Positions 52,634 through 61,867 of a stretch of DNA of 64,000 bases are shown one piece after another. Where the stretch lies: NCBI GenBank assembly GCA_035550735.1, contig DASZOM010000033.1, positions 1 to 64,000 of the forward strand, written 5' to 3'. The first letter of the stretch is position 1. The number at the start of each line of letters is the position of its first letter. The notes below the pieces were generated by a model, which worked only from the letters and a program-made list of their open reading frames with translations, did no database searches and was not told the origin of the DNA. A program made the translations under genes and the position numbers. This DNA comes from JANQRA01 sp035550735. GTDB taxonomy: Bacteria; Actinomycetota; Acidimicrobiia; Spongiisociales; ZC4RG35.

Positions 52634-53034
52634 ATCGGTTCCTTCCAGACCAGGGCGGTCCCCTCCAGGACGACGACCCCGTCCTGGTCGGTCACCCGGC
52701 AGGCCAGCTTGGTCAGCGGCTTGTCGTGGCGGACTTCCAGGACCTCCACGGTGGCCGTGATGGTGTCCCCGGGTCCGACCGGTGCCTTGAAGTCCCAATT
52801 CACGTTGAGGAACACCGAGCCCGGGCCGGGGAGGTCCTCGGCGACGACCGCATTGAGCAGTCCGCTGGTGACACCGCCCTGGACGATGATCCGTCCGAAA
52901 CGGCTCCGCTCCGCCGCAGCGGCGTCGTAATGCAGAGGGTTGCGATCGCCGGTGATCTCGGTGAAGAGCTCGATGTCCCGGGCGGTGACGGTGCGGGTCC
53001 TGGTGGCGGTGTCTCCCACCGAGAGCTCTGCCAT
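52630..53034 (-). CDS. MaoC-like hot-dog hydratase
   Basis: A 134-residue single hot-dog domain. The R-hydratase signature is seen in FTEITGDRNPLHYD (Asp-x-x-x-x-His dyad), followed by FGRIIVQGGVTSGLLNAV. It would hydrate (R)-3-hydroxyacyl-CoA-type or related enoyl-CoA substrates. It lies 13 bases after the stop of the cyclophilin gene on the same strand, so it may be co-transcribed; no fatty-acid gene is adjacent. Confidence 0.88.
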   Translation of the reverse strand: MAELSVGDTATRTRTVTARDIELFTEITGDRNPLHYDAAAAERSRFGRIIVQGGVTSGLLNAVVAEDLPGPGSVFLNVNWDFKAPVGPGDTITATVEVLEVRHDKPLTKLACRVTDQDGVVVLEGTALVWKEPI

Positions 53035-53047
53035 CAGATGGTGGCGC

Positions 53048-53557
53048 TCATTCCTCGGTGATGGTCACCTTGTTGATCACGACGTCCGAGCGGGGCCGAT
53101 CGGAGCTGTCGGTGTCGCTGGAGGCGATCGAGTCGACGGCTTCCAATCCAGACCGGACCTGCCCGAAGATCGTGTAGTTGTGGGGCAGGCCGTAGTCCTC
53201 GTGCATGATGAAGAATTGCGACCCGTTGGTGTTGGGGCCTGCGTTGGCCATGGCCACGGTGCCCCGTGAGTAGGTCCCGTTGCCTTCGATCTCGTCACGG
53301 AACCGGTAGCCGGGCCCGCCCCGCCCCGTGCCGGTGGGGTCACCACCCTGGATCATGAAGTTGGGGATGACCCGATGGAACACGACACCGTCGTAGAAAC
53401 CCTCGTTGGCCAAGAAGACGAAGTTGTTGACCGTCAGCGGGGAGCGTGCTGCGTCGAGGTCGATGACGATCTCGCCGTGGTTGGTGTCCAGGGTCGCGGT
53501 GTAACCCTTGGACGAGTCGATGCTGAAGTCGGGCGCGGAGTCGTATTGCTTGGCCAT
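53048..53557 (-). CDS. Cyclophilin-type peptidyl-prolyl cis-trans isomerase
   Basis: A 169-residue cyclophilin. The catalytic region FHRVIPNFMIQGGDPTGTGRGGPGY and the strand NGSQFFIMHED are intact, with YTIFGQVRSGLEAVD near the end. No signal peptide is visible, so it is cytoplasmic. ATG 53557 has AAAGG about 5 nt upstream and removes a non-family N-terminal stretch. It lies 28 bases downstream of the thioredoxin-fold gene, suggesting a protein-folding or redox grouping. Confidence 0.92.
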   Translation of the reverse strand: MAKQYDSAPDFSIDSSKGYTATLDTNHGEIVIDLDAARSPLTVNNFVFLANEGFYDGVVFHRVIPNFMIQGGDPTGTGRGGPGYRFRDEIEGNGTYSRGTVAMANAGPNTNGSQFFIMHEDYGLPHNYTIFGQVRSGLEAVDSIASSDTDSSDRPRSDVVINKVTITEE

Positions 53558-53585
53558 GGATGCCTTTCCGTCGTCGAGCGGGCTG

Positions 53586-54164
53586 TCAGCCGAGGTGTAC
53601 GGGCTGGTTCCCATCCTTCCACTTGATCGAGCAGCCCATCGAGGCGTATTGCTCCTCGGACACGGCCTCGCCGGCGAGGACGGCTTCCATCGCCGCCCGC
53701 AGGTCCTGTCCCGTCACCGGGACACCGCTGTTGGGCCGGGAATCGTCGAGCCTGCCCCGATAGACCAGGGTTCGCTCCGGCCCGAACAGGAAGAAGTCCG
53801 GCGTGCACATCGCGGTGTAGGCCGCGGCCACCGCCTGGTCCTCGTCGAACAGATAGGGGAACACGTAGCCGAACTGCTCGGCCTCGGCCTTCATCGCCTC
53901 GGGGGAGTCCTCCGGGTAGTCGGTTGGGTCGTTGGAGCTGATCGCGACGATGCCGATCCCGGAGTCCTGATAGTCCTTTCCGAGCCGGGCGAGCTCGTCC
54001 CTGACGTGCTTGACATAGGGGCAGTGATTGCAGATGAACATCACCAGGACCCCGGTCTTGTCGTCGTAGTCGAAGAGCGAGACCGTCCTGGCGGTCACGG
54101 TGTCGGGCAATGAGAAGTCCGGCGCCTGGGTGCCCAGGGCGAGCATGGTGGATGTCGCTGGCAT
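53586..54164 (-). CDS. Thioredoxin-fold AhpC/TSA-like protein
   Basis: A 192-residue protein. It opens with GTQAPDFSLPDTV and the strand VLVMFICNHCPYVKHVRDEL, with a CxxC (CNHC) redox pair at about residues 46-49, then VAISSNDPTDYPEDSPEAM and a long acidic insert. This is the ResA/peroxiredoxin-like group seen in soil bacteria. The ATG is preceded by TAGACT at exactly 6 nt; that hexamer overlaps the TAG stop of the upstream fusion gene. Confidence 0.87.
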   Translation of the reverse strand: MPATSTMLALGTQAPDFSLPDTVTARTVSLFDYDDKTGVLVMFICNHCPYVKHVRDELARLGKDYQDSGIGIVAISSNDPTDYPEDSPEAMKAEAEQFGYVFPYLFDEDQAVAAAYTAMCTPDFFLFGPERTLVYRGRLDDSRPNSGVPVTGQDLRAAMEAVLAGEAVSEEQYASMGCSIKWKDGNQPVHLG

Positions 54165-54170
54165 GAGCCG

Positions 54171-54176
54171 AGTCTA
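54171..54176 (-). promoter_or_regulatory. -10-like hexamer TAGACT, 6 nt before thioredoxin-fold gene
   Basis: On the minus strand, TAGACT, six bases, then ATG at 54164. The first three bases are the stop codon of the kinase/LLM fusion gene. Confidence 0.5.
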
Positions 54177-55667
54177 AGGGGACGAAAACGCTGCAATCAC
54201 ATCGCCGAAGGTCTCGATGGAGCCCTCGGCACCGACGTCGGGCAGCGCCACGATGGAATGGGCCGCCCCGGCCTCGTGGTATGCGGTGAACAGCGCGACC
54301 AGGTCGTCGACGGTCCCGGCGTTGTGACGGGCCATGTATCGCTCGGCGGTGGTGTTGCGATCGCGGAGCGACTCGACCTTCTCCTGCACCTCCCGACGGC
54401 TCGATGCGGCCACGGCATTGGTGAGATGGGTGACCTCCACGAGGTCGGGGTCCCGCCCCAATTCGGCGCAATGCTCGTGGAGGACACGCACCTTTTGCGC
54501 CACCCGGGCCGGGTCGCCGAACACGTTGCAGGCGTCTCCGTATCGAGCCGCCAGCCGGAGGGTGCGACGCTCGCCGGCCCCGCCGACGAGGATGGGAATC
54601 GGGTCCTGCAGCGGGCGTGGGTAGCAGATCAGCTCATCGGAGTGGATGTGCTTGCCATGGAACCCGGGCGTCCCCTTGCCCCAGAGCAGTGGCAGCACCT
54701 GCAGCGTCTCCTCCAGGATCTCGAAGCGCTCGCCCGTCCCGGGGAAGGCGAGCCCATAGGCGGCGTGCTCCTCCTCGTCCCAGGCAGCTCCAAGACCGCA
54801 GTTGACCCGGCCGCCGGAGAGCACGTCGAGACTGGCCAGCATCTTGCCCAACAGCAACGGGTTGCGATGGGTGATCCCGGTGACCAGGGGCCCGATCCGG
54901 ATCGTCGACGTGACCCCCGCCAGGAAGCCGAGCGTCACGAAGGCCTCGGGGATGTCCTCCCATGGGCGACCCACCCCTCGTATCTGACGGAGGTGATCCA
55001 TCACCCAGATGTCGCGAAACCCGGCTGCTTCGGCGCGCCGGGCGATCGAGGCGAGCTCTTCGCCGAGGTCGACGCCTCCCCAGTCGAAACGGGAGACCAT
55101 CAGCCCGAAGGTGTGACCGGTCGCGGGGCGGCTGGCGCCTCCCACTGCCGGCTCGCCCTCGGGTGTGGCCACCAGGACCTGGGGGGCGACCAGCTCGACG
55201 GGCTGCTCGACGTGGATCCCGTCGAAGCCCTCGCTCGCCACCTCCCGCCTCACCTTGGGGAAACGGCCGATCTGTCTCCGGACAACCGTCTTGGGGAGGG
55301 GTCTCGGCCTGCTGTCGTTGCGGGCCAGGCAGACGTCGCCGGGAGTGTCGAAGAGGACTGCGTGCGCGGGAACCGCCGCATCGCGGGCGAGTTGCAGCCA
55401 CCGTTCCCGCGACTCGGCGTGGAATCCGAGGGTGTCGATCACTGTGGTCAGCCCACGGCTCAGCCTCTCGGTGACCACACGATCCAGGATCTCGAAGGCG
55501 GCAGTCCCCGCCGCCTGGTCGTCCTCACCGGCGCCCACCATGGCGCGGAGCCGGTCCGAGGAGACGATCTGGTCGGGGGAGAAGTTGTCCGCCGCCCAGG
55601 TCGACTTGCCTGCCCCGCTGGGACCGATCAGCACCACGAGGGTGGGTGAGGGGAGTCGCAGCGCCAT
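54174..55667 (-). CDS. Fusion: P-loop kinase-like domain plus LLM-class oxidoreductase
   Basis: A 497-residue two-domain protein. Residues 1 to about 165 form a polynucleotide-kinase/zeta-toxin-like P-loop domain: Walker A GPSGAGKS at 15-22, a lid-like RLRAMVG, and DTLGFHAESRERWL. Residues from about 185 to the end are an LLM-class oxidoreductase (FGLMVSRFDWGG, FRDIWVMDHL, GRVNCGLGAAW). The two families differ in reaction type. ATG 55667 has TAGAAA 7 nt upstream. It lies 9 bases ahead of the thioredoxin-fold gene and is divergent from dapA. Confidence 0.83.
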   Translation of the reverse strand: MALRLPSPTLVVLIGPSGAGKSTWAADNFSPDQIVSSDRLRAMVGAGEDDQAAGTAAFEILDRVVTERLSRGLTTVIDTLGFHAESRERWLQLARDAAVPAHAVLFDTPGDVCLARNDSRPRPLPKTVVRRQIGRFPKVRREVASEGFDGIHVEQPVELVAPQVLVATPEGEPAVGGASRPATGHTFGLMVSRFDWGGVDLGEELASIARRAEAAGFRDIWVMDHLRQIRGVGRPWEDIPEAFVTLGFLAGVTSTIRIGPLVTGITHRNPLLLGKMLASLDVLSGGRVNCGLGAAWDEEEHAAYGLAFPGTGERFEILEETLQVLPLLWGKGTPGFHGKHIHSDELICYPRPLQDPIPILVGGAGERRTLRLAARYGDACNVFGDPARVAQKVRVLHEHCAELGRDPDLVEVTHLTNAVAASSRREVQEKVESLRDRNTTAERYMARHNAGTVDDLVALFTAYHEAGAAHSIVALPDVGAEGSIETFGDVIAAFSSP

Positions 55668-55706
55668 CCCCGTGTTTCTAGCGTCCCAGTCGGTAACCTT
55701 GCCTAC

Positions 55707-56600
55707 GTGACTGACCCACCGAGCGCCCCATTCGGGTTGCTGGCCACCGCAATGGTGACCCCCTTCGACTCCACCGGGGCCGTCGACTACCAGAAGAGCC
55801 GCGACCTGGCCAGGCATCTCGTCGCCAACGGATCCGACACTCTGGTTGTTGCCGGCACCACCGGCGAGTCACCGACCCTCGACGAGACCGAGAAGCTGGC
55901 ACTGTTCAAGACGGTGGTCGAAGCCGTCGAGGGCAAGAAGGCGAAGGTCGTCGCCGGAACCGGCACCTACGACACCGCCCACTCCGTCGAGATGAGCCGA
56001 AAAGCGATGGAGCTCGGTGTCGACGGTGTGCTCGCAGTCACCCCCTACTACAACCGGCCCAGCCAGCAGGGCCTCGTCGCCCATTTCAAGGCGATCGCCG
56101 ACGTCGGCGCCCCGGTCATGCTCTACAACATCCCGGGTCGGACCAGCCGGCGCATCGAGGTGGAGACACTGGCCATCCTGGCCGGGCATCCCAACATCGT
56201 CGCGGTCAAGGACGCCGTCGAGAACCTCGAGTTCACGTCGGCCTCGATCAACGTCGCTCCGAGCCTCGCCGTCTACTCCGGTCAGGACAGCCTCACCCTG
56301 CCGATGATGGCGGTGGGTGCGGTGGGTGTGGTCTCGGTGGTCTCACATCTCGCCGGGCCGACGGTGAAGGCCATGCTCAAGGCGGCCGAGGCCGGCGACT
56401 ACGAGGAGGCGCGTCGTCTCCATCACGTTCTCCTTCCTCTCTGCCAGGCCTGCTTCCTCGAGCCCAACCCGTCCCCTGTCAAGCGGGCCCTGGGCGAGCT
56501 GTGGGAGCCGGTCGGTGATGTCAGGCTGCCCCTGGTGGCTGCCGGCGACGACACCATGGCCGCCGTCGAGAAGGCGATGGGGGCGATCACGCCCTCGTGA
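55707..56600 (+). CDS. dapA: 4-hydroxy-tetrahydrodipicolinate synthase
   Basis: A 297-residue TIM barrel. VAGTTGESPTL is at about residues 49-59, the Tyr of the triad is in TPYYNRP at about 112-118, and the Schiff-base Lys is in VAVKDA at about 167. The enzyme condenses pyruvate with aspartate semialdehyde in the diaminopimelate/lysine pathway. TAACCT lies 7 nt before the GTG. The rnj gene overlaps its stop by 4 nt, and dapA-rnj followed by ftsK is the normal actinobacterial order. Confidence 0.95.
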   Translation: MTDPPSAPFGLLATAMVTPFDSTGAVDYQKSRDLARHLVANGSDTLVVAGTTGESPTLDETEKLALFKTVVEAVEGKKAKVVAGTGTYDTAHSVEMSRKAMELGVDGVLAVTPYYNRPSQQGLVAHFKAIADVGAPVMLYNIPGRTSRRIEVETLAILAGHPNIVAVKDAVENLEFTSASINVAPSLAVYSGQDSLTLPMMAVGAVGVVSVVSHLAGPTVKAMLKAAEAGDYEEARRLHHVLLPLCQACFLEPNPSPVKRALGELWEPVGDVRLPLVAAGDDTMAAVEKAMGAITPS

Positions 56601-58231
56601 GCGTCTCGGTCACATTTCTCGGAGGGCTCGGCGAGATCGGGCGCAACTGCGCCGCCCTCGAAGTCGACGGGAAGATCGCCCTGATCGACGTCGGGCTGAT
56701 GTTCCCCGAGGAGGACATGCTCGGTGTCGATCTGGTCTTCCCCGACTGGTCATGGCTGGTGGAGCGGCGCAAGGACGTGGCCATGGTCGTCCTCACCCAT
56801 GCCCACGAGGATCACGTCGGGGCGCTCGGCTACTTCCTCCGTGATCTCCAGGTCCCCGTCTACGGGACCGAGCTCACGGTGGAGATGGCGAGGGGAAGGG
56901 TCGACGAGCTTCGGGTCGAGGCCGAGTTCCGCAAGGTCGACCAGAAGAGGTGGACCTCGCACGGGCCGTTCAAATTCATGCTCATCCCGGTGAGCCACTC
57001 CATCCCCGACGCCTCGGCGGTCGCCTTCGACACTCCCGAGGGTGTTGTGCTCCATTCGGGCGACTTCAAGCTCGATCCCACGCCGATCGATCTCCGGCCC
57101 ACCGACCTGCCCGCTCTCGCCTCCCTGGGTGAGCGTGGCGTGCGGCTGCTTCTCTCCGACTCGACCAACGCCGAGCGACCCGGGTTCGTGCCCTCGGAGA
57201 GCTCGGTCGGGCGGCCAATCGCCGATGTGATCAGAGACGCCCCGGGCCGGGTGATCGCCGCCTGCTTCTCGTCCCACGTCCATCGGGTCCAGCAGATCGC
57301 CAACGCCGGAGTCACCGCCGGGCGCAAGATCGCGTTCTTCGGCCGGTCGATGCACAGAACCACCACGATCGCCAACGATCTCGGCTATCTCGACCTGCCC
57401 AAGGACGCGGTGATCGACATCAAGGAGCTGGGCTCCCAGCCCGAGCAGAGACAGCTCCTCATCACCACCGGCTCGCAAGGGGAGCCATTCGCCGCTCTCT
57501 CGCTGATCTCCCAGGGACGGCACAAGTTCGTCGATCTGGAAGAGAGCGACACCGTCCTCATCTCCGCCCAGCCGATACCGGGCAACGAGACCGCGGTCTC
57601 CAAGGTGATCTCCAACCTGATGCGACGTGGGGCCACGGTGATCCACGGCCGCAACTCCCCGATCCACGTCTCCGGTCACGGGGCCAGGGAGGAATTGCTG
57701 ACTTTCATCAACCTGGTGCGGCCGACCGCTTTCGTCCCGGTGCACGGCGAGTACCGGCACCTGGCGGCGCACGCCGACCTCGCCCGGGCGATGGGAGTCC
57801 CCCATGTCGATGTGCTCGAGGACGGGGATCGCGTCACCCTCGACGGCGACAGGACCTTCGTGGAGCGGCGGGCGGTGCCCGCCGGGTACGTCTACCTGGA
57901 CGGCTCGTCGGTGGGGGACGTGCAGAGCGCGGTTCTCCGCGACCGCTCCCATCTCGCCGATGAGGGGGTGGTGGTGGTGACGGTGGGGATCGACCATGAC
58001 ACCGGGGAGATCGCCTACGGGCCCGACATGGACAGCCACGGGCTCATGGACGACCCCAGAACCGTCCTGGAGAAGGCCGGCGAGGCGGTGCGGACCGCTA
58101 TCCAGTCCCACGAGACCGGTCGCACCGATCACTCCGAGCTGCAGAAGACGGTCCGCCAGGCCGCCGGAAAGGTCATCCGCGACGAGACGTCGCGTCGCCC
58201 GGTGATCATCCCGGTGATCATGGAGGTCTGA
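56597..58231 (+). CDS. rnj: Ribonuclease J
   Basis: A 544-residue MBL/beta-CASP RNase. The metal motif HAHEDH is at about residues 68-73, with VSHSIPDASA, the beta-CASP insert, and the later FVPVHGEYRHL. RNase J combines 5'-exonuclease and endonuclease action in RNA turnover and rRNA maturation. GTG 56597 overlaps dapA by 4 nt, so the two are coupled. No membrane anchor. Confidence 0.95.
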   Translation: MSVSVTFLGGLGEIGRNCAALEVDGKIALIDVGLMFPEEDMLGVDLVFPDWSWLVERRKDVAMVVLTHAHEDHVGALGYFLRDLQVPVYGTELTVEMARGRVDELRVEAEFRKVDQKRWTSHGPFKFMLIPVSHSIPDASAVAFDTPEGVVLHSGDFKLDPTPIDLRPTDLPALASLGERGVRLLLSDSTNAERPGFVPSESSVGRPIADVIRDAPGRVIAACFSSHVHRVQQIANAGVTAGRKIAFFGRSMHRTTTIANDLGYLDLPKDAVIDIKELGSQPEQRQLLITTGSQGEPFAALSLISQGRHKFVDLEESDTVLISAQPIPGNETAVSKVISNLMRRGATVIHGRNSPIHVSGHGAREELLTFINLVRPTAFVPVHGEYRHLAAHADLARAMGVPHVDVLEDGDRVTLDGDRTFVERRAVPAGYVYLDGSSVGDVQSAVLRDRSHLADEGVVVVTVGIDHDTGEIAYGPDMDSHGLMDDPRTVLEKAGEAVRTAIQSHETGRTDHSELQKTVRQAAGKVIRDETSRRPVIIPVIMEV

Positions 58232-58312
58232 GCCCGGGGCTCGTCGGCCAGTCCGGGCCCTCGCCTGGAATTCACCGACAAACCCCCCGCCCTGGGTATT
58301 GTTTCCGGACAC

Positions 58313-60607
58313 ATGCCAACCCGGACATCCACCCGCAAGGGCTCCGGGCGGAGACGGGTGTCCACGAAGCAGAAGACGAGGCCGAAGAGGTCTCGAAACA
58401 GATCGCTCACCGCGTCACTGGCGTCGATGCGCGCCGCGGTGAGAAACACCCTGGGGCGTCAGACCGACGACGTCTGGGGTGTGATCCTCCTCGTTCTCTC
58501 CATGCTGGTGACCCTGGCCTTCTTCGATCTCGCCGGGCCGGTGGGCGACGGGTTCGAGTCGGGATCGAGGCTCCTCTTCGGGGTATGGCGCTTCGCGGTC
58601 CCGATAGCCCTCGCCGGCATCGGCATCGGGATGATCGTGGGCAAGCCGCGTGACGGTGCCCGCAAGCTGGTCGTCGGCGGTGTGGCCACCTTCGTCGGCA
58701 CACTCGCCCTCTTCCACCTTCTTACCGGAGCGGTCGCGCTCCGACCCAGCATCGAACTGGTGCAGGAGCGGGGTGGGGCGGTCGGCTCGTTGATCGCATT
58801 CCCACTTCGCCGCATCCTCGGACACTGGGGCGCTTTCGTCGTTCTCTCCTCCTCGATAGGGATGGGAGTCCTGGTGGTGACCGGTACCTCGGTTCGGGAG
58901 CTGTTCACGGGGATCGTCGATCTCTGGCGCGGGCTTCGCAGGATGGCGCGTGAGGTCTTTGCCGGCGATCCCGATCGACGGGGCGCACACGTCGCGCCAC
59001 GGCCCGCGCCGATCGTCGAGCAGAAGCCAAGGGGCAAGCACGCCAAGCCGGACGAGCAGCGCCCGCCCAAGGACCAGCCGGCCAAGCGTGTGGTGAAGCC
59101 GCGACCGGATCCGGTCGCCGTGACCCTGGACCTGACGACCCCCGAGTACCAACTCCCTCCACTTTCCCTGCTCGACGGTGGAACCGGGGGAGAGGTGAAC
59201 AAGCGGTCGTTGGAGGACACGGCACGCCAGCTCGAGGACACACTGCTCCAGCACGGGGTCGACGCCACTTTGACCAAGATCGTCCCCGGGCCGACCGTCA
59301 CCCGATACGAGATCGAGCTCGCTCCCGGGGTCAAGGTCAACAGGGTGTCCAACCTCTCCCACGACATCGCCTACGCCCTGGCCACGCCCGACGTCAGGCT
59401 CCTGGTACCCATCCCGGGGAAGTCGGCGATCGGCGTGGAGGTGCCCAATGTCAAGCGCCGCCTCGTCTCCCTCGGTGACATCCTCTCCAGCCCGGAGGCG
59501 GCCCGACCGGCGCATCCGCTCACCGTGGGCCTGGGAATGGACATCTCAGGCCAGCCCCGGCTCCTCAACCTGGCCGAGCTGCCCCATGTCCTCATCGCCG
59601 GAGCCACCGGGGCAGGGAAGTCGTCCTGCATCAACTCGATCGTGACCTCGCTGCTGATGCGCACCCACCCCGACGACGTCCGGGTGATCATGGTCGACCC
59701 GAAACGTGTCGAGCTGGGCCAGTACAACGGGGTGCCGCATCTGCTGACACGGGTGATCACCAACCCGAAGAAGGCAAACGAGGCGCTGAAGTGGGCCGTG
59801 GCCGAGATGGACCGCCGCTACGACCTCCTCGCCGAGGCCAGGGTCCGTGACATCGAGGGCTATCGGGACAAGCTCGACGCCGGCGGTCTCGATCCCGAGG
59901 GCTTCGACCGCTTCCCCTACATCGTCGTGGTGATCGACGAGCTCAACGACCTGATGATGGTGGCGGGCAAGGAGGTCGAGGAATCGATCGTTCGCATCGC
60001 CCAGATGGCACGAGCGGTGGGCATCCACCTGGTCATCGCCACCCAGAGGCCCTCGGTGGACGTGATCACCGGCGTGATCAAGGCAAACGTGCCGAGCCGT
60101 CTCGCCTTCAGTGTCGCCTCCCAGACCGACAGCCGGGTGATAATCGACGGCGCCGGCGCCGAGAAGCTGGTGGGCATGGGCGACATGCTGGTGGTGACCG
60201 CCAAGGAGCCGCGGCCCCAGCGGATACAGGGGGCTTGGGTGAGGGAGACCGAGGTGCATGCCGTGGTCGAGTGGGTCAGGGCGCAGAGAGAGGCCCAGTA
60301 CCAGGACCAGCAGGTGCTCGAGGTCGCTGCCGCGGCGGCAGCCGCTTCCGCCGCCGCCGAGGAGGAGGACGACGTCGACACCGAGCTGGTCCGTCAGGCG
60401 ATGGAGCTGGTGGTCCGGTCCCAGCTCGGCTCCACCTCGATGCTGCAGCGAAAGCTCCGAATCGGCTTCGCCCGGGCAGGCCGGGTGATGGATGCCCTGG
60501 AGCGCCAGGGCGTGGTCGGCCCTTCGCTGGGAAGCAAGGCACGGGACGTCTTGATGACCGTCGAGGAGCTCGAAGGTGTCATGGAGACGGAGTCGGCCCC
60601 GGTCTGA
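58313..60607 (+). CDS. ftsK: FtsK/SpoIIIE DNA translocase
   Basis: A 764-residue protein. A basic N-terminus is followed by about four TM helices (about residues 50-200), a charged linker, and the RecA-like motor: GATGAGKSS at about 429-437, IMVDPKRVEL, VVVIDELNDLMMV and ATQRPSVDVITG. The C-terminal gamma winged-helix domain (STSMLQRKLRIGFARAGRVMD) completes it. It pumps chromosome ends across the division septum. The linker is shorter than in E. coli FtsK, as usual in actinobacteria. TATTGT lies 10 nt before the ATG. The E1alpha gene starts 73 bases downstream. Confidence 0.95.
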   Translation: MPTRTSTRKGSGRRRVSTKQKTRPKRSRNRSLTASLASMRAAVRNTLGRQTDDVWGVILLVLSMLVTLAFFDLAGPVGDGFESGSRLLFGVWRFAVPIALAGIGIGMIVGKPRDGARKLVVGGVATFVGTLALFHLLTGAVALRPSIELVQERGGAVGSLIAFPLRRILGHWGAFVVLSSSIGMGVLVVTGTSVRELFTGIVDLWRGLRRMAREVFAGDPDRRGAHVAPRPAPIVEQKPRGKHAKPDEQRPPKDQPAKRVVKPRPDPVAVTLDLTTPEYQLPPLSLLDGGTGGEVNKRSLEDTARQLEDTLLQHGVDATLTKIVPGPTVTRYEIELAPGVKVNRVSNLSHDIAYALATPDVRLLVPIPGKSAIGVEVPNVKRRLVSLGDILSSPEAARPAHPLTVGLGMDISGQPRLLNLAELPHVLIAGATGAGKSSCINSIVTSLLMRTHPDDVRVIMVDPKRVELGQYNGVPHLLTRVITNPKKANEALKWAVAEMDRRYDLLAEARVRDIEGYRDKLDAGGLDPEGFDRFPYIVVVIDELNDLMMVAGKEVEESIVRIAQMARAVGIHLVIATQRPSVDVITGVIKANVPSRLAFSVASQTDSRVIIDGAGAEKLVGMGDMLVVTAKEPRPQRIQGAWVRETEVHAVVEWVRAQREAQYQDQQVLEVAAAAAAASAAAEEEDDVDTELVRQAMELVVRSQLGSTSMLQRKLRIGFARAGRVMDALERQGVVGPSLGSKARDVLMTVEELEGVMETESAPV

Positions 60608-60680
60608 TGGGCCGATTCGGAATGGTCGGCCCAGGTCTAAGCTCGCCCGGGTTCGTCTCTAGTTCCACGAGGTGTTTGGC

Positions 60681-61817
60681 GTGAGCTCACGCAGGTCAGG
60701 GCTTGGTCGCGGGCTCGATGCATTGATCCCCACGGCTTCGGGCGAGGCAACGCTGTCGGTGATCGGGCAGACTTCGGGTGATGATTCGATGTTCTCGCTG
60801 ATCAACCCGGACGGCTCGGTCCGCGATCGCCTTCCCCTGACCCTCGACGAGATGAAGGCGCTCTATGCCGACATGGTTGAGGCGCGCACCTACGACGACA
60901 AGTCGATGGCGATGCAACGCCAGGGCCGGCTCGCCACCTACGCCCCGTTCCGGGGCCAGGAGGCGGCGCAGATCGGGGCCGCCGCCGCCCTGGCCGAGGA
61001 CGATTGGGTGGCGGCCACCTACCGGGACGCCGCGCTCAACTGGCGTGCCGGCTATCCCTGGGAGCTGCTGATCCTGGGTCGCACCGGGGACGAGAGGGGT
61101 GGCCAGGTTCCGGAAGGGGTCAACATCCTCCCGCCCTCGATCACGGTGGGCGGCCACATGATCCACGCCGTCGGTCTCTCCTGGGCCGAGAAGCTGTCAG
61201 GCTCCGACCGCATCGCCCTCACCTCCTTCGGCGATGGGGCCACCTCCGAGGGAGATTTCCACGAGGCGATGAACTTCGCCTCCGTCTACCGGACACCGAC
61301 GGTGTTCCTGTGTCAGAACAACGGCTACGCCATCTCCTACCCGACCTCGGAACAGACCCGGTCGGACACGATCGCGGTCAAGGCGGACGCCTACGGGATG
61401 CCTGGGATCCGCGTCGACGGCAACGACGTGGTTGCCGTGCTCGTGGCGGTGCGCGAGGCGGTGTCCCTGGCGCGCGCCGGCGACGGGCCGAGTCTCATCG
61501 AGGCGGTCACCTATCGGATGGGCCCGCACACGACGGCCGACGACCCGGACCGCTATAGGGACGGGAGCGATGTGACGGTGTGGGCGGAAAGGGATCCCCT
61601 GGAGAGAGTGCGCCTCCTCCTCGAGCGTCAGGGCGCCTGGGACGAGGATTGGCAGACCGAGCTGGAGTCTGAGGCGTCGGAGACCATCGAGGCCGCGGTT
61701 GCCTGGGCCGAGTCGGTGCCTCCTCCGACCTTCGCCGAGATGCTCAACCGGGTCTACGCCCAACCCAGCCCCGCGTTGCGGGAGCACCTGGAGACGGGAG
61801 AGCCGAGTCAGATGTGA
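60681..61817 (+). CDS. 2-oxoacid dehydrogenase E1 alpha subunit with ParB-like N-terminal leader
   Basis: A 378-residue protein. The thiamine-diphosphate motif GDGATSEGDFHEAMNFA...CQNNGYAIS is at about residues 183-215. Residues 1-17 (VSSRRSGLGRGLDALIP) match the conserved N-terminal tip of ParB proteins and are absent from normal E1 alpha chains. GTG 60681 is preceded by CGAGG at 8 nt spacing, so the leader seems translated; ATG 60789 (MFSLINPDG) would give a standard E1. The residues after the leader are unremarkable linker up to about residue 36. The subunit decarboxylates pyruvate or branched-chain oxoacids with E1 beta, encoded next. Confidence 0.9.
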   Translation: MSSRRSGLGRGLDALIPTASGEATLSVIGQTSGDDSMFSLINPDGSVRDRLPLTLDEMKALYADMVEARTYDDKSMAMQRQGRLATYAPFRGQEAAQIGAAAALAEDDWVAATYRDAALNWRAGYPWELLILGRTGDERGGQVPEGVNILPPSITVGGHMIHAVGLSWAEKLSGSDRIALTSFGDGATSEGDFHEAMNFASVYRTPTVFLCQNNGYAISYPTSEQTRSDTIAVKADAYGMPGIRVDGNDVVAVLVAVREAVSLARAGDGPSLIEAVTYRMGPHTTADDPDRYRDGSDVTVWAERDPLERVRLLLERQGAWDEDWQTELESEASETIEAAVAWAESVPPPTFAEMLNRVYAQPSPALREHLETGEPSQM

Positions 61818-61867
61818 GCAGATGTTGACCTACAGCGTCCAAATTTGCACAAACCTCGGGGATCGGC

